DNA of 64,000 bases, taken from NCBI RefSeq assembly GCF_020991005.1, contig NZ_JAJLLW010000008.1:1-64000 (forward strand), written 5' to 3'. Below the pieces are notes generated by a model, which did no database searches, was not told where the DNA came from, and saw only the letters and a program-made list of their open reading frames with translations. The position numbers and the translations under genes were made by a program. The DNA is from Halomonas sp. CUBES01. Its GTDB lineage: Bacteria > Pseudomonadota > Gammaproteobacteria > Pseudomonadales > Halomonadaceae. This document shows positions 37,639 through 48,924 of the stretch, one piece after another (the stretch's first letter is position 1; every line of letters starts with the position of its first letter).

Positions 37639-40600
37639 GTGCCTCAAGCCAAGCCAACGCCGGCGACCAGTCGCCAGGCGTTATCACGTCGCTACCGCCT
37701 GTGGCTGCTGATTTGGAGTGCGCTGCGCTTCTTTATCGTGTTTCCGCTGTGGTTGGTCGGCGTCGTCGCCCTGTTGCTGGGTGTCGCGCTATCCCCCTGG
37801 GGGACGGGCTTATTGCTCTCGCAGGGCCAGGAGCGTGGCTGGTGGGTGGTCGAGGATCATCAAGGCGGGCTGCTCGATGAATTCCAGCTAAGCGGCTTCC
37901 GCCTCGATGTGGCCGGTACCGAGGTGCGCATCGACCACCTTGAACTCGCCTGGGCAGACGACTGCGTGTTGTCCGGTGAGCTATGCCTGGATATGCTGCG
38001 TGTCGAGGGCGCAGATATCCGCCTGCCAAGCGGCGGCGTGGCCGATGAGGCTCCGCCGGCCGATCCCGATGCGGCCGGCGGCCCCATGGCAATAAACTTT
38101 CCCTTTCCTGTCGCATTGCGCGAGCTGGTGCTGGACGATGTCACGCTGCATCTTCCCGATGGCAGTCGCTTCTCCTGGATCGCGTTTCGATCGTCCCTGG
38201 AAGCCAGTGGAGGGCGTGTGGATATAGCCGCGACCCACCTGGAAAACCCAAGGCTTTACCTACCGCCTTCCGAAGGAGCACGCCTGGCGCCTTCTGACGA
38301 CGCTGATGGTATCAGCGCAGCGGCCATCGATGCGTCTATTGCGTTACAAAACCCACTCTCGGCGCCGTCTGATGAGGCGTCTAAAAGCGACGTCGCCGCT
38401 GAACGCACGTCCATTGAGTTGCCTGACATCCAGCTGCCGGTGGACGTTCGGCTTGCCGCGCTGACGGTCAACGATATCGACGTTATCGGCCGTTTCAGCT
38501 ATCTGGTCGAGCGATTCAGTCTGGGAGTGGAAACCCAGGGAAGCGACGTATTGATCGACCATCTTGAGGTGGTATCCCCGGATGCCACCTTCAGCCTGGC
38601 GGGTAATGTGACCCTTCGTGACGACTATCCGTTGACGCTGCGTGCCGACGCCGAGCTGTTTCTGGAAGAGCCGCTGCCAGCCCTGAACGGTCAGACCTTG
38701 GCCCTGGATCTTTCGGGCTCTCTCAGTGATCTGACGGCTCGCCTCGACGCACAAGGCGCGGTCAATGCAGCGCTGGAAGGCCAAGTCGATGCGCTGGCCC
38801 CGGAGTTTCCGTTCCAACTCAATCTGCAAAGCGAGCAGGTTACGTGGCCGCTACCCTCTGCCAATGTCAGCCTGGAAGATGACGCCGAAGAGGGGGCTCA
38901 GGACGATGCCTTTATCGTTGACAATATCGACCTCCAGGTCAGAGGTGATCTCGACGCCTATGAAGTGCGGCTGGGGTTGAAAGCGCAGGGGCCGGGTATC
39001 CCTGAAACCGACATTGCGGTGAGCGGACAGGGCGATACCGGACATTTCAACTGGCAGCCGCTGACCCTGGCGGCAGGCGACAGCCGGCTGACCAGTGAAG
39101 GCCGGGTTGACTGGTCCGACACGCTGGCGGTGGATGCCCAGGTGGCGCTTGAGCAGTTCAATCCTGCTCTGTTTAACGGTCAGCTGGAAGGCGATATTGA
39201 CGGTGAGCTCGCCTTCAACGTGCGCCAGCAGGCATCGCGCTGGCGGGTCGACGTCCCCAGGCTGACGCTGGACGGGGAGCTGCGTGATTATCCGCTGCAG
39301 TTGGAGGCCGCCTTCGACGCCAACAGCGACCTGCAGGCTAATATTGAACGGTTCCGTTTCCGTCAAGGGGAAAACCGCCTGTCTGCCAGCGGCTCGGTTC
39401 AGCCCGATGAGCTTTCAGTCGATGCCACTATCGACCTGCGCGAGCTGCAGTCGCTGTCACCGAATCTTGCCGGCATCATTACGGGCGATATCGACGCGCG
39501 GGGCAGCCTCGAGCAGCCACAGCTTCAGGCAACCCTCAACGCCGATGCGTTGCGCTTTGCCCAGAACCGCGTCGGACAGTTACGCCTGACCGCCAATGTC
39601 TCGGGCCTCGACGATCCGCAGCTCGACGTCGCCTTGGCGATGGAGAACCTCGAGGCGGGTGGCCAGTCGCTTGAAACAGCGAATCTGACGCTGGACGGCC
39701 GGCTGTCCTCGCATCAGCTGGCGATCAACGTGGAAGGCCAGCCAAACGGTACGCTTGAGCGTGCCTTGCTGAGCCTTAACGGCCAGTTCGACCAGGCTGC
39801 TCAGCGCTATCGTGCCCGGGTTACGCCCCTGGAAATCGACGCCCAGGCGGGTGATATTCGTCTGGAGGCGCCCCTTGATATCAACTATGACCTGGCCAGC
39901 AGCGAGGCCAGGTTATCGCCTTTCTGTCTGCGCCGTGAGCAGGGTGGTCGGCTGTGTGCCGACGATCCAACGGTGGCCTCGCCAGACCAGGGACAAACAG
40001 CGCTTAACGTACGTGATATTCCGATTGAAGCGCTGGAACCCTGGCTGCCGGAAGGCTGGCAGGTGGAAGGCGATACCACGGCCGATGTAGCGGCTCAGTG
40101 GCGCCAGGGTGGCCGGCGCTGGCAGGCGGACGTCGAGGTGCTCGGCGAGCTTGGGATCACAGCGATAAACGATTACGGCCAGCCCGTTGAACTGCCGCGT
40201 ATTTCACTGGATACTCAGGTAACGGCCAACCAGGGACAGGCAGATGGCAATGTCGTGTTATCGCTTGAGGAAGCGGGCAATATAGCGTTGGACGTGTCGG
40301 TGAGTGATCCGCTCGGCGCCGGTGAGCTTTCCGGTTCACTCGTCGCCGACGAGGTCTCCCTGGCGCCTTACCGACCCATGGTGGTGGCCCTCGACGCGCT
40401 TGCCGGGGAGCTGAACGGCCGGGTCGATATCGCCGGCACTACCCGCCAGCCAGACCTTCAGGGTGAACTGTCGCTGCTGGGCATCCAGGCCAATGGCCCC
40501 GATATTCCCGTCGATATACAGGACGGTGAGGTCAACGTGACGTTCGACGGCGAGGAAGGCACGGTCGATGGATTCCTGGCGGCCGAACGCGGGCGCTTGA

Positions 40601-41694
40601 ATATCGAGGGCGATGCCTACTGGCCCGCTGACGAAGACTGGCGCCTGGGGATTGACCTCGACGGTACACAATCACCCATTCTGGTGGTGCTCCCGGAGTT
40701 CGGGCGTTTGGAAGCCGCGCCGGATATCCGCGTTCGCGTGACCCCTGACCGTCTTCAGGTGCGCGGCAACGTCGACCTGCCCTGGTCCCGGCTCGAGGTG
40801 GGCGATCTGCCGTCTTCGGCCGTGTCGCCGAGCCCGGATGAAGTCATCATTACCGAGCGCGATGACCGGGAGGCGGAGCGCGAGGCCCGCCGCGCGGCCG
40901 AGCGGGGCGATGACGCCCCCAGCGCCGCCGATGAATTGGCCGATAGCGGCATGGAACTGGACGTGCTGATCACCCTCACATTGGGCCGCGGCATGCGGAT
41001 TGAAGCCTATGGCCTGGAATCGGGGCTGGGCGGCACGCTGGAGATCCGCCAGGATAGTGGCTCGTTACAACTGTTTGGCGAGGTCAATCTGATCGACGGC
41101 CGCTTCCAGGCGTTTGGTCAGGACCTGCTCATTCGCCGTGGCCAGCTGTTGTTCAGCGGGCCGCCCGGGTTGCCCGTGCTGGATTTTGAAGCGATCCGCA
41201 ATCCGGACGTGACGGAAGACGATGTGATTGCCGGCCTGCGGGTGACCGGCAATGCCGAGCAGCCCAATATCTCGATATTTTCCGAGCCGGCAATGAACGA
41301 GTCCCGCGCGCTTTCCTATGTGTTGCGTGGACGCGCGCCGGATGACGCAGGTGGCGGTGTCGACAGCGCGCTCACCACGGCGCTGATTGGCATGTCACTG
41401 GGGCGCACCGGCGGGGCGGTTGGCTCGATCGGCGAGGCCTTTGGTATCGATGACCTGACGCTGGATACCGCCGGCGCCGGCGACGACAGCCAGGTAGCGC
41501 TGAGCGGCCAGTTGACCGATGATCTGCGCATCAGCTACGGAGTGGGAATTTTCTCGCCGATTGCGGAACTAACGTTACGCTACACGCTTTGGCGCAATCT
41601 TTACGTACAGGCGGTTTCCGGTGCCAACCAGGCAGTTGATCTGATTTACACTTTCAGCCGCGCCGGTAACCCGACCATTTTCGATCAGCAATGA
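37639..41694 (+). CDS. tamB: Translocation and assembly module inner-membrane protein TamB
   Basis: A 1351-residue AsmA/TamB-type bridge-like protein. One N-terminal membrane anchor (about 28-60) precedes a very long periplasmic run of beta-strands forming the lipid-carrying groove, and the C-terminal DUF490 domain (about 1050-1351) has the typical [33 protein letters not shown] and [10 protein letters not shown] segments. Start is GTG at 37639 with AGGAG upstream. A charged Arg/Glu/Asp insertion (about 1075-1105, [18 protein letters not shown]) interrupts the C-terminal domain and looks disordered. Confidence 0.94.
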   Translation: MPQAKPTPATSRQALSRRYRLWLLIWSALRFFIVFPLWLVGVVALLLGVALSPWGTGLLLSQGQERGWWVVEDHQGGLLDEFQLSGFRLDVAGTEVRIDHLELAWADDCVLSGELCLDMLRVEGADIRLPSGGVADEAPPADPDAAGGPMAINFPFPVALRELVLDDVTLHLPDGSRFSWIAFRSSLEASGGRVDIAATHLENPRLYLPPSEGARLAPSDDADGISAAAIDASIALQNPLSAPSDEASKSDVAAERTSIELPDIQLPVDVRLAALTVNDIDVIGRFSYLVERFSLGVETQGSDVLIDHLEVVSPDATFSLAGNVTLRDDYPLTLRADAELFLEEPLPALNGQTLALDLSGSLSDLTARLDAQGAVNAALEGQVDALAPEFPFQLNLQSEQVTWPLPSANVSLEDDAEEGAQDDAFIVDNIDLQVRGDLDAYEVRLGLKAQGPGIPETDIAVSGQGDTGHFNWQPLTLAAGDSRLTSEGRVDWSDTLAVDAQVALEQFNPALFNGQLEGDIDGELAFNVRQQASRWRVDVPRLTLDGELRDYPLQLEAAFDANSDLQANIERFRFRQGENRLSASGSVQPDELSVDATIDLRELQSLSPNLAGIITGDIDARGSLEQPQLQATLNADALRFAQNRVGQLRLTANVSGLDDPQLDVALAMENLEAGGQSLETANLTLDGRLSSHQLAINVEGQPNGTLERALLSLNGQFDQAAQRYRARVTPLEIDAQAGDIRLEAPLDINYDLASSEARLSPFCLRREQGGRLCADDPTVASPDQGQTALNVRDIPIEALEPWLPEGWQVEGDTTADVAAQWRQGGRRWQADVEVLGELGITAINDYGQPVELPRISLDTQVTANQGQADGNVVLSLEEAGNIALDVSVSDPLGAGELSGSLVADEVSLAPYRPMVVALDALAGELNGRVDIAGTTRQPDLQGELSLLGIQANGPDIPVDIQDGEVNVTFDGEEGTVDGFLAAERGRLNIEGDAYWPADEDWRLGIDLDGTQSPILVVLPEFGRLEAAPDIRVRVTPDRLQVRGNVDLPWSRLEVGDLPSSAVSPSPDEVIITERDDREAEREARRAAERGDDAPSAADELADSGMELDVLITLTLGRGMRIEAYGLESGLGGTLEIRQDSGSLQLFGEVNLIDGRFQAFGQDLLIRRGQLLFSGPPGLPVLDFEAIRNPDVTEDDVIAGLRVTGNAEQPNISIFSEPAMNESRALSYVLRGRAPDDAGGGVDSALTTALIGMSLGRTGGAVGSIGEAFGIDDLTLDTAGAGDDSQVALSGQLTDDLRISYGVGIFSPIAELTLRYTLWRNLYVQAVSGANQAVDLIYTFSRAGNPTIFDQQ

Positions 41695-41704
41695 GGTAAG
41701 CACC

Positions 41705-42343
41705 ATGCATGTGTTTGAGCAAAACAATGCCCCCCGTCAGGGAGAGTCCACGCTGCCCGGGCGTCAGCAGCCCATTGCCACCAGTGATCACCACGCCGTT
41801 AACGGTCACCCGCTGCACCCGCCGTTCCCTGCGGGATCTGAAGAGCTGGTAGTGGGCATGGGCTGTTTCTGGGGAGTTGAGCGACTGTTCTGGGATCTGC
41901 CGGGTGTCTATGTGACCGCAGCGGGCTACGCCGGCGGCGAAACGCCCCATCCTACTTACGAAGAGACCTGTACGGGGCGTACCGGGCATACCGAAGCCGT
42001 GCGGATCATTTACCAGCCGAGCCAAGTGTCGCTGGCGACGCTGTTGGCTATTTTCTGGGAGCAGCACGATCCCACCCAGAAAAACCGCCAGGGTAATGAT
42101 ATCGGCTCCCAGTACCGGTCAGCCATCTATACCACGACCGACGAGCAGTATGATGCCGCCATCTGCAGCGCCAAGGCGTTCCAGGAGGCGCTTCACGGGG
42201 CAGGCAAGGGCGATATCACGACGGAAATCAAGCCGTTGGATACCTTCTACTATGCAGAGGCCTATCATCAGCAGTATCTGTATAAAAATCCCAACGGCTA
42301 CTGCGGCATCAAGGGCACGGGGGTCAGCTGCCCCATTGGCTAA
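41705..42343 (+). CDS. msrA: Peptide methionine sulfoxide reductase MsrA
   Basis: A 212-residue repair enzyme that reduces methionine-S-sulfoxide. The catalytic motif [12 protein letters not shown] has nucleophile Cys54, and two resolving cysteines lie at the C-terminus ([15 protein letters not shown]), as in the three-cysteine E. coli enzyme. An N-terminal extension of about 45 residues before the core is also typical of the E. coli form. Its hairpin terminator lies before the converging carbonic anhydrase gene. Confidence 0.96.
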   Translation: MHVFEQNNAPRQGESTLPGRQQPIATSDHHAVNGHPLHPPFPAGSEELVVGMGCFWGVERLFWDLPGVYVTAAGYAGGETPHPTYEETCTGRTGHTEAVRIIYQPSQVSLATLLAIFWEQHDPTQKNRQGNDIGSQYRSAIYTTTDEQYDAAICSAKAFQEALHGAGKGDITTEIKPLDTFYYAEAYHQQYLYKNPNGYCGIKGTGVSCPIG

Positions 42344-42360
42344 CGCCGGTCAGGTGGTGC

Positions 42361-42391
42361 CCCGCTCATTCTGGTGAGCGGGCGCTATTTT
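42361..42391 (+). terminator. Candidate terminator between msrA and carbonic anhydrase
   Basis: CCCGCTCA (42361-42368), loop TTCTGG, and TGAGCGGG (42375-42382) form a stable hairpin followed by CGCTATTTT, a weak T tract. It ends at the stop of the converging gene. Confidence 0.6.
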
Positions 42392-43038
42392 CAGTCGTCG
42401 GGCTGCAGGCGGTCGATGCGGTACAGGGTTTCGACCTGGTCAAGCCCCTTGATGGTGCAGTTGAGGTCTTTGACGCGGCCATCAGTCAAGCCATACACCC
42501 AGCCGTGAACCGAAATCTGCTGGCCGCGCTGCCAGGCTCGTTGAAGAATCTTGGTTCGGCATAGGCTATTGACCTGGGCGATGACGTTCAGCTCACACAT
42601 GCGGTCGATCTGCTCGTTCAGCGGCAGGTGCTCGAGGGTGCCGCGGTGCTGATTGTACTGTTCGCGAACCGAATGGAGCCAATAGTCGACGACGCCGCAC
42701 TCGCCCCCCGTCACGGCGGCCTTGATGCCGCCGCAGCCGTAATGTCCCACTATCATGATATGGCTGACCTTGAGTACATCCACCGCAAACTGCACCACCG
42801 ATAGCGCATTCATGTCGGTGTGATGGAGCAGATTGGCCACGTTGCGGTGCACGAACACCTCGCCCGGGGGAAGGGCAATGATCTGATTGGCGGGCACCCG
42901 GCTATCGGAGCAGCCAATCCACAGATAATCGGGATTTTGCTGCTCGGATAGCCGTTTGAAATAATCCGGATCTTCATTGCACATGCGTTCCGCCCATGCG
43001 CGATTATTCTCTAGTAATGTCTCAATCGGGTCGGACAT
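42391..43038 (-). CDS. can: Beta-class carbonic anhydrase
   Basis: A 215-residue zinc enzyme hydrating CO2 to bicarbonate. The zinc ligands and active-site pair are visible: Cys43, Asp45 and Arg47 in IGCSDSR, and His99 and Cys102 in VGHYGCGG. The start at 43038 (MSDPIETLL) has GGGAG five bases upstream on the minus strand; upstream in-frame ATG codons at 43050 and 43125 are less well supported. It diverges from the glutathione reductase gene. Confidence 0.95.
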   Translation of the reverse strand: MSDPIETLLENNRAWAERMCNEDPDYFKRLSEQQNPDYLWIGCSDSRVPANQIIALPPGEVFVHRNVANLLHHTDMNALSVVQFAVDVLKVSHIMIVGHYGCGGIKAAVTGGECGVVDYWLHSVREQYNQHRGTLEHLPLNEQIDRMCELNVIAQVNSLCRTKILQRAWQRGQQISVHGWVYGLTDGRVKDLNCTIKGLDQVETLYRIDRLQPDD

Positions 43039-43202
43039 TGGGTCTCCCATTACGCACGTTGCCCACCAATACAGTGGGTATATTCGTCGGGTCTGTACAG
43101 CGCGATAGCGTAACAGTCGCCGCATCCATTAGCAGGAGGAGGTTTTAACCTTCTCGCGTCATGCGGTCAACATTTGCAGTGTTGACGATACAGGAGTTTG
43201 AA

Positions 43203-44585
43203 ATGACAGAAGTAAACGCGCACGACTACGATTTACTGGTGATTGGCGCCGGATCCGGCGGCGTACGGGCAGCACGTATGGCAGCGGCCACGGGCGCCAG
43301 GGTGGCCATTGTGGAAGACCTTTATCTGGGCGGCACCTGCGTCAACGTGGGCTGTGTCCCCAAGAAGCTTTACGCCTACGCCGCGCATTTTCATAGCGCC
43401 TTTGATGACGCCAGCGGCTTCGGCTGGCAACTGCCCGGCGAGGCGCACTTCGACTGGGCCACGCTGAGGGACAACAAGACCAGCGAGATCAAGCGTCTGA
43501 ACGGTATCTATCAGCGCCTGCTGGAGACCGCTGGGGTCAATCTCTATAACGGGCGGGGGAGCCTTGAGGACGCACACACGGTACTCATTCGCAGCAAGCA
43601 GGGCGACGAGCAGCGGGTTAGCGCCGAGCGTATCCTGCTGGCCACCGGCGGATGGCCTTGGGTGCCCAATTTTCCAGGCAGCGAGCATGCCCTTAACTCC
43701 AACCAGGTTTTCGATCTCGATCGCCTACCCGAGCGGTTTTTAGTGCTCGGCGGGGGCTATATCGCCGTCGAGTTCGCCAGTATCTTCAACGGCCTGGGGA
43801 GCGACGCGCATCTTATCTACCGTGGTGACATGTTCCTGAAAGGCTTCGACAACGAAGTGCGCGACTTCACGCGTCAGGAAATGGCCCGCCAGGGCGTCAA
43901 TCTTCACTTCAATACCAATATCGAGGCCATCGAGAAAACCGCGTCAGGCTATCGGGTGACGCTGACCACCGGCAATGAGATGGACGTCGATGCCGTGCTT
44001 GCCGCGACTGGGCGCAAGGCCAACGTGTCGGGACTGGGTCTTGAATCGGTCGGGCTATCGCTCAACGAGCAGGGCAAGCTGTCGGTCAATGAACGCTTTG
44101 AAACCGAGGTGCCGTCGATCCTGGCGCTCGGCGACCTCATTGATACGCCCGAACTCACGCCCGTCGCCATTGCCGAAGCCATGCTGCTGGTCGACCACCA
44201 TTTCGGTAACGTTACCCCTGAACCGCTGGATTACGACCGTATTCCTACGGCCGTGTTCTGCCATCCCAACATTGGCACGGTGGGGCTTTCCGAAGAGGCG
44301 GCGCTGGAGCGATTCGGCAGCATTCGTGTCTACCGCACCGACTTCAGGGCCATGAAACACACCTTGTCAGGCAGCCAGGAACGCACCTTGATGAAGCTCG
44401 TTGTCGATGAGGCCAGCGATAGAGTGGTCGGCGCGCATATGGTCGGTGACGACGCCGGCGAGGTCATCCAGGGGATTGCCATCGCGGTGCGCGCCGGGTT
44501 GACCAAGCGCGACTTCGATAACACCGTCGGCATTCATCCGACCGGTGCTGAAGAGTTTGTCACACTGCGAACACCCGCCCGTTGA
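43203..44585 (+). CDS. gorA: Glutathione-disulfide reductase
   Basis: A 460-residue NADPH-dependent flavoprotein regenerating reduced glutathione. It has FAD motif VIGAGSGGVRAA, redox pair Cys46/Cys51 in GGTCVNVGCVPKK, NADPH motif GGGYIAVEFASIF, a nucleotide-2'-phosphate region IYRGDMFLKGFD (first basic residue Arg, second Lys rather than the E. coli Arg), and the C-terminal catalytic GIHPTGAEEFVTLR. CAGGAG precedes the ATG at 43203; the frame extends to 43161 without family match. Confidence 0.95.
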   Translation: MTEVNAHDYDLLVIGAGSGGVRAARMAAATGARVAIVEDLYLGGTCVNVGCVPKKLYAYAAHFHSAFDDASGFGWQLPGEAHFDWATLRDNKTSEIKRLNGIYQRLLETAGVNLYNGRGSLEDAHTVLIRSKQGDEQRVSAERILLATGGWPWVPNFPGSEHALNSNQVFDLDRLPERFLVLGGGYIAVEFASIFNGLGSDAHLIYRGDMFLKGFDNEVRDFTRQEMARQGVNLHFNTNIEAIEKTASGYRVTLTTGNEMDVDAVLAATGRKANVSGLGLESVGLSLNEQGKLSVNERFETEVPSILALGDLIDTPELTPVAIAEAMLLVDHHFGNVTPEPLDYDRIPTAVFCHPNIGTVGLSEEAALERFGSIRVYRTDFRAMKHTLSGSQERTLMKLVVDEASDRVVGAHMVGDDAGEVIQGIAIAVRAGLTKRDFDNTVGIHPTGAEEFVTLRTPAR

Positions 44586-44741
44586 AACCGCAACGCAGGG
44601 GTGGCAAATCTTCCAGAGAAGCCGCCCCGCTTGGACTAAACTTATCTGCCAGCCGGGAAGTAATGGGCATCAATCACCCCCCATGGATACTTCTCGTATA
44701 ATGAATAATTATCGAATTCAGGTGGTTGAATAACACTAATT

Positions 44742-44770
44742 TTGAACTGCTCATAATCAGCTGTTATAAT
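44742..44770 (+). promoter_or_regulatory. Candidate ectABC promoter
   Basis: TTGAAC (44742-44747) and TATAAT (44765-44770) are separated by exactly 17 bases, a good sigma-70/sigma-38 type promoter about 33 bases before the ectA start. A second perfect TATAAT lies upstream at 44697-44702 without an obvious -35, which may mark another osmotically or stationary-phase controlled start. Known ectA promoters in Halomonas are multiple. Confidence 0.65.
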
Positions 44771-44802
44771 GACCACCAAATTCGCAACAGCGAAGCATAA
44801 CC

Positions 44803-45381
44803 ATGAACACCCCAACACCGCCGTTTACGCCTTCCGCCGACTTGGCTCGACCTACCGTTGCTGACGCCGTCGTGGGTCATGCCGACACGCCGCTATACAT
44901 TCGTAAACCCAATGCCGAAGACGGCTGGGGCGTCTACGAACTTATCAAGGCGTGTCCGCCGCTGGACGTGAACTCCGCTTACGCCTACCTGCTTCTGGCG
45001 ACTCAGTTTCGTGATACTTGCGCCGTGGCGACCAACGAAGAAGGCGAGGTTGTCGGCTTTGTCTCTGGCTACGTCAAGGATAACGCGCCAGATACCTACT
45101 TTTTGTGGCAGGTCGCCGTGGGCGAGAAGGCCAGGGGAACCGGGTTGGCACGTCGTCTGGTTGAAGCCATCATGTCGCGCCCTGAGCTTGCCGATGTGCA
45201 TCACCTTGAAACGACGATAACGCCCGACAACCAGGCCTCATGGGGCTTGTTTAAACGGCTTGCGGGGCGTTGGCAGGCTCCGCTGAACAGCCGTGAATAC
45301 TTTTCCACTGAACAGCTGGGGGGCGAGCACGATCCGGAAAACCTGGTACGTATTGGCCCGTTCAATACCCACAACCTCTGA
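44803..45381 (+). CDS. ectA: L-2,4-diaminobutyrate acetyltransferase EctA
   Basis: A 192-residue GNAT-fold enzyme that acetylates diaminobutyrate at the gamma-amino group, the second step of ectoine synthesis. Conserved features are YIRKPNAEDGWGVYELIKACPPLDVNSAYAYLLL, the acetyl-CoA loop VGEKARGTGLARRLVEA and LETTITPDNQASWGLFKRLA. It is first in ectABC. The ribosome site is weak (GCGAAGC), perhaps limiting basal expression. Confidence 0.98.
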   Translation: MNTPTPPFTPSADLARPTVADAVVGHADTPLYIRKPNAEDGWGVYELIKACPPLDVNSAYAYLLLATQFRDTCAVATNEEGEVVGFVSGYVKDNAPDTYFLWQVAVGEKARGTGLARRLVEAIMSRPELADVHHLETTITPDNQASWGLFKRLAGRWQAPLNSREYFSTEQLGGEHDPENLVRIGPFNTHNL

Positions 45382-46725
<1,344 letters not shown>

Positions 46726-46786
46726 CAACGCGCTAGTATGTCATCATGGGTGGCCTGATGGAGGCCACTGCTAAAGGAGCTTGAAT

Positions 46787-47179
46787 ATGATCGTTCGCAA
46801 CCTGGAAGAAGCACGCAAGTCAGACCGTCTAGTGACTGCCGAGAACGGCAACTGGGACAGCACGCGCCTGGTGCTGGCTAACGATGGCGGCAATTTCTCG
46901 TTTCACATCACCCGTATCTTTGAAGGCACCGAAACGCATATTCATTACAAGCACCACTATGAGTCCGTGTTCTGCATTGAAGGTGAAGGCGAGGTAGAAA
47001 CCCTTGCCGACGGTAAAATCTGGCCGATCAAGCCGGGTGATATCTATATTCTGGACCAGCATGACGAACACCTGCTGCGTGCCCACAAGACCATGCATCT
47101 GGCATGTGTGTTCACGCCGCCGATCACGGGTAATGAAGTCCACCGTGAAGATGGCTCCTACGCGCCGGCTGACGAATAA
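46787..47179 (+). CDS. ectC: L-ectoine synthase EctC
   Basis: A 130-residue cupin-fold dehydratase that cyclises acetyl-diaminobutyrate to ectoine. It starts [14 protein letters not shown] with [20 protein letters not shown]; the iron-binding cupin residues fall within [24 protein letters not shown] and the later [17 protein letters not shown] lies seven bases before ATG 46787; the in-frame TTG six bases earlier was rejected. Neither ectD (hydroxylase) nor the ectoine aspartokinase gene follows, so those steps, if present, are encoded elsewhere. Confidence 0.98.
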   Translation: MIVRNLEEARKSDRLVTAENGNWDSTRLVLANDGGNFSFHITRIFEGTETHIHYKHHYESVFCIEGEGEVETLADGKIWPIKPGDIYILDQHDEHLLRAHKTMHLACVFTPPITGNEVHREDGSYAPADE

Positions 47180-47213
47180 AGCCGACGCTTGATGCCGTCA
47201 GTGTGCGAGATAC

Positions 47214-47243
47214 AAAACAGCCTGCTGAGAAGCAGGCTGTTTT
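47214..47243. terminator. Bidirectional terminator after ectC
   Basis: AAAACAGCCTGCT (47214-47226), loop GAGA, and AGCAGGCTGTTTT (47231-47243) form a perfect 13-base stem with A and T tracts on either side. It serves both ectABC and the converging DUF3833 gene. Confidence 0.92.
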
Positions 47244-47283
47244 ACATTGTCATCGAGCCAATCATAGGGATTGTCAGCGCTGA

Positions 47284-47823
47284 TCAGGAATTGTCCTGTT
47301 CGAAGACTAGGGTAATCTCACCCAGGGTTAACCCAAATTTCTTCATGGCGGTTCGGTTGATCAGGCGTCCATCGGCCTGCAGGTACATCCAATCGTCCAT
47401 GGTGAAGTTGATCGTTCTATCCCCGATTTCAACGTCCAGCGGGTAGTTCATGTGGAAGACATGGCCATACTGGCGCGCCTCGACGGTGCCTTCAACGTCA
47501 TTGGCGGTACCCACCCAGCGATGCTCGTCAACCCGCTCAAAGCGCCAGATGCGACGGTCGGTTTCGCCGTCGGCAAACGCGAAGGCTTCATCCAGCGTCA
47601 GCGTGTCGTCCTCGACGCTGCCTTCGATGGTAACGGTGAAGCGACGCTGAACCTCGCCGCTGTAATCCTGTACCATGCCCCAAGCGCGGGTCGTGCCAGA
47701 GAAATAGTCGGCGATATCCAGGCGCGGGTCGCTGTCGGCGTAATCTTCAACGTCGACACTTGAGCATCCCGCCACCAAAAGGAGTAAGAGGGCGGAGACA
47801 ATCGCTAAAACAGGGGTTTTCAT
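47284..47823 (-). CDS. DUF3833-family lipoprotein
   Basis: A 179-residue predicted lipoprotein. The signal peptide ends in LLVAGC (Cys20) with Ser at +2, so outer-membrane sorting is likely. The mature part matches the DUF3833 pattern: PRLDIADYFSGTTRAWGMVQDYSGEVQRRF, WRFERVDEHRWVGTANDVEGTVEARQYG and FTMDDWMYLQADGRLINRTAMKKFGLTLGEIT. This suggests a lipocalin-like beta-barrel. The biological function is unknown. It converges on ectC. Confidence 0.88.
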   Translation of the reverse strand: MKTPVLAIVSALLLLLVAGCSSVDVEDYADSDPRLDIADYFSGTTRAWGMVQDYSGEVQRRFTVTIEGSVEDDTLTLDEAFAFADGETDRRIWRFERVDEHRWVGTANDVEGTVEARQYGHVFHMNYPLDVEIGDRTINFTMDDWMYLQADGRLINRTAMKKFGLTLGEITLVFEQDNS

Positions 47824-47929
47824 TGAGCATTTCCTTTATGGTCAAGTCGGCTCGTATAACCACTGTCGAGTTTATCCCAGGAGTGGCACCCGACGCCAAT
47901 CGATATCTGCTGGCAATGCCTTAAGTTCG

Positions 47930-47945
47930 CATAATATATATTATG
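47930..47945. promoter_or_regulatory. Perfect 16-base AT palindrome upstream of the ATP-grasp cluster
   Basis: CATAATATATATTATG is a perfect palindrome in the divergent gap between the DUF3833 gene and the retropepsin-like gene, about 100 bases from each. It could be an operator or part of promoters on either strand. Which regulator binds is unknown. Confidence 0.5.
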
Positions 47946-48045
47946 TTAAATAAAGGGTGTCGACAGTGAAATCATCAAGCGGTGTTGGACAATGGGTCTG
48001 ACTACTCCTTATCATTCGTCTTCTTATTGTTGAAGGATATAGCGA

Positions 48046-48888
48046 ATGATGCGCCCAGGTGTTGTATGGCTGCTGGCAGGTTTGGCGGTAATGGTGACTG
48101 GCTGTGCAGTACCAACCTCTGCGCCCGATGAGCCCCCTCCTCTTGATGAAGCCACTTTCGACATGCGGATGGACACGCTAGCGGCCCAGCTATCCCAGCA
48201 GTGCGGTGAAACCAGCGCCTTGCAGCAACGTCAACTGGATCAGCAACAGGTATTTACCGCCGATGTGCGCGAAGTGGGCAGCCTGCTTCGACACTTGCGA
48301 AGCGACGTCCAGGCGCTCGGCGCGCGCAGCGATGAGCCAGTGATTATTCGTGAGGAATGCCAGGCCGATAACGGCCTGCTGGAAGGCAAGACCCTGCTCG
48401 GTCGCAATGAATGGGTGGGCTTGCCGAGTATCGGCACCTACCTCCAGGCGCGCATCGACTCAGGCGCCAATACCTCCTCGCTGTCCGCCCGGGACATCAC
48501 GCCCTTTGAGCGCGACGGAGAAGACTGGGTGCGCTTCAAGCTGGCCCTCAACGACGATGATGTGGTCGTCGACCATATCCGTGATGAGTGGATCGAGGCC
48601 CCCGTTGAACGCCGCGTGCGCATCTTGCAGGCGTCCGGGGACGACTCCCGGCCGGTGATTACACTGCTGCTGACGCTGGGGCCGCTGAGAGAAAACGTGG
48701 AATTCACTCTCAACGACCGCAGCCATCTGGATTATCCCGTTCTACTGGGGCGGCGCTTTCTGCTGGATATTGCCCTCATCGATGTGGCTGAAACCTACCG
48801 CTTTGAGCGCCCGGAGTTCCCCGGTGGCGAATCCGCTGATCAGGCCGCCGAGGACGAAGCGGCCGACGCGGACGACAGCGAAGAATAA
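48046..48888 (+). CDS. Retropepsin-like aspartic peptidase (Zn_protease/RimK-associated family), lipoprotein
   Basis: A 280-residue protein. The N-terminus is a lipoprotein signal (VMVTGC, Cys20), so the rest is probably periplasmic. The conserved domain starts near residue 125: WVGLPSIGTYLQARIDSGANTSSLSARD contains the DSGA nucleophile motif (Asp near 138) of single-domain, dimeric retropepsin-type proteases. NDRSHLDYPVLLGRRFL follows. Databases often label the family an ATP-dependent zinc protease, which the motif does not support. It is the first of three same-strand genes with a transglutaminase-like/7TM protein and an ATP-grasp ligase, a recurring set in gammaproteobacteria. The acidic Ala/Asp/Glu tail is low complexity. 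Confidence 0.82.
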   Translation: MMRPGVVWLLAGLAVMVTGCAVPTSAPDEPPPLDEATFDMRMDTLAAQLSQQCGETSALQQRQLDQQQVFTADVREVGSLLRHLRSDVQALGARSDEPVIIREECQADNGLLEGKTLLGRNEWVGLPSIGTYLQARIDSGANTSSLSARDITPFERDGEDWVRFKLALNDDDVVVDHIRDEWIEAPVERRVRILQASGDDSRPVITLLLTLGPLRENVEFTLNDRSHLDYPVLLGRRFLLDIALIDVAETYRFERPEFPGGESADQAAEDEAADADDSEE

Positions 48889-48924
48889 CGACGGCGACCG
48901 CCGTCACTTTTGAAAGGAATCTGA

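Noticed and set aside
47284..47823. Hydroxylase or aspartokinase gene extending the ectoine operon
   Set aside because: The gene after ectC is on the opposite strand beyond a bidirectional terminator and encodes a DUF3833 lipoprotein.
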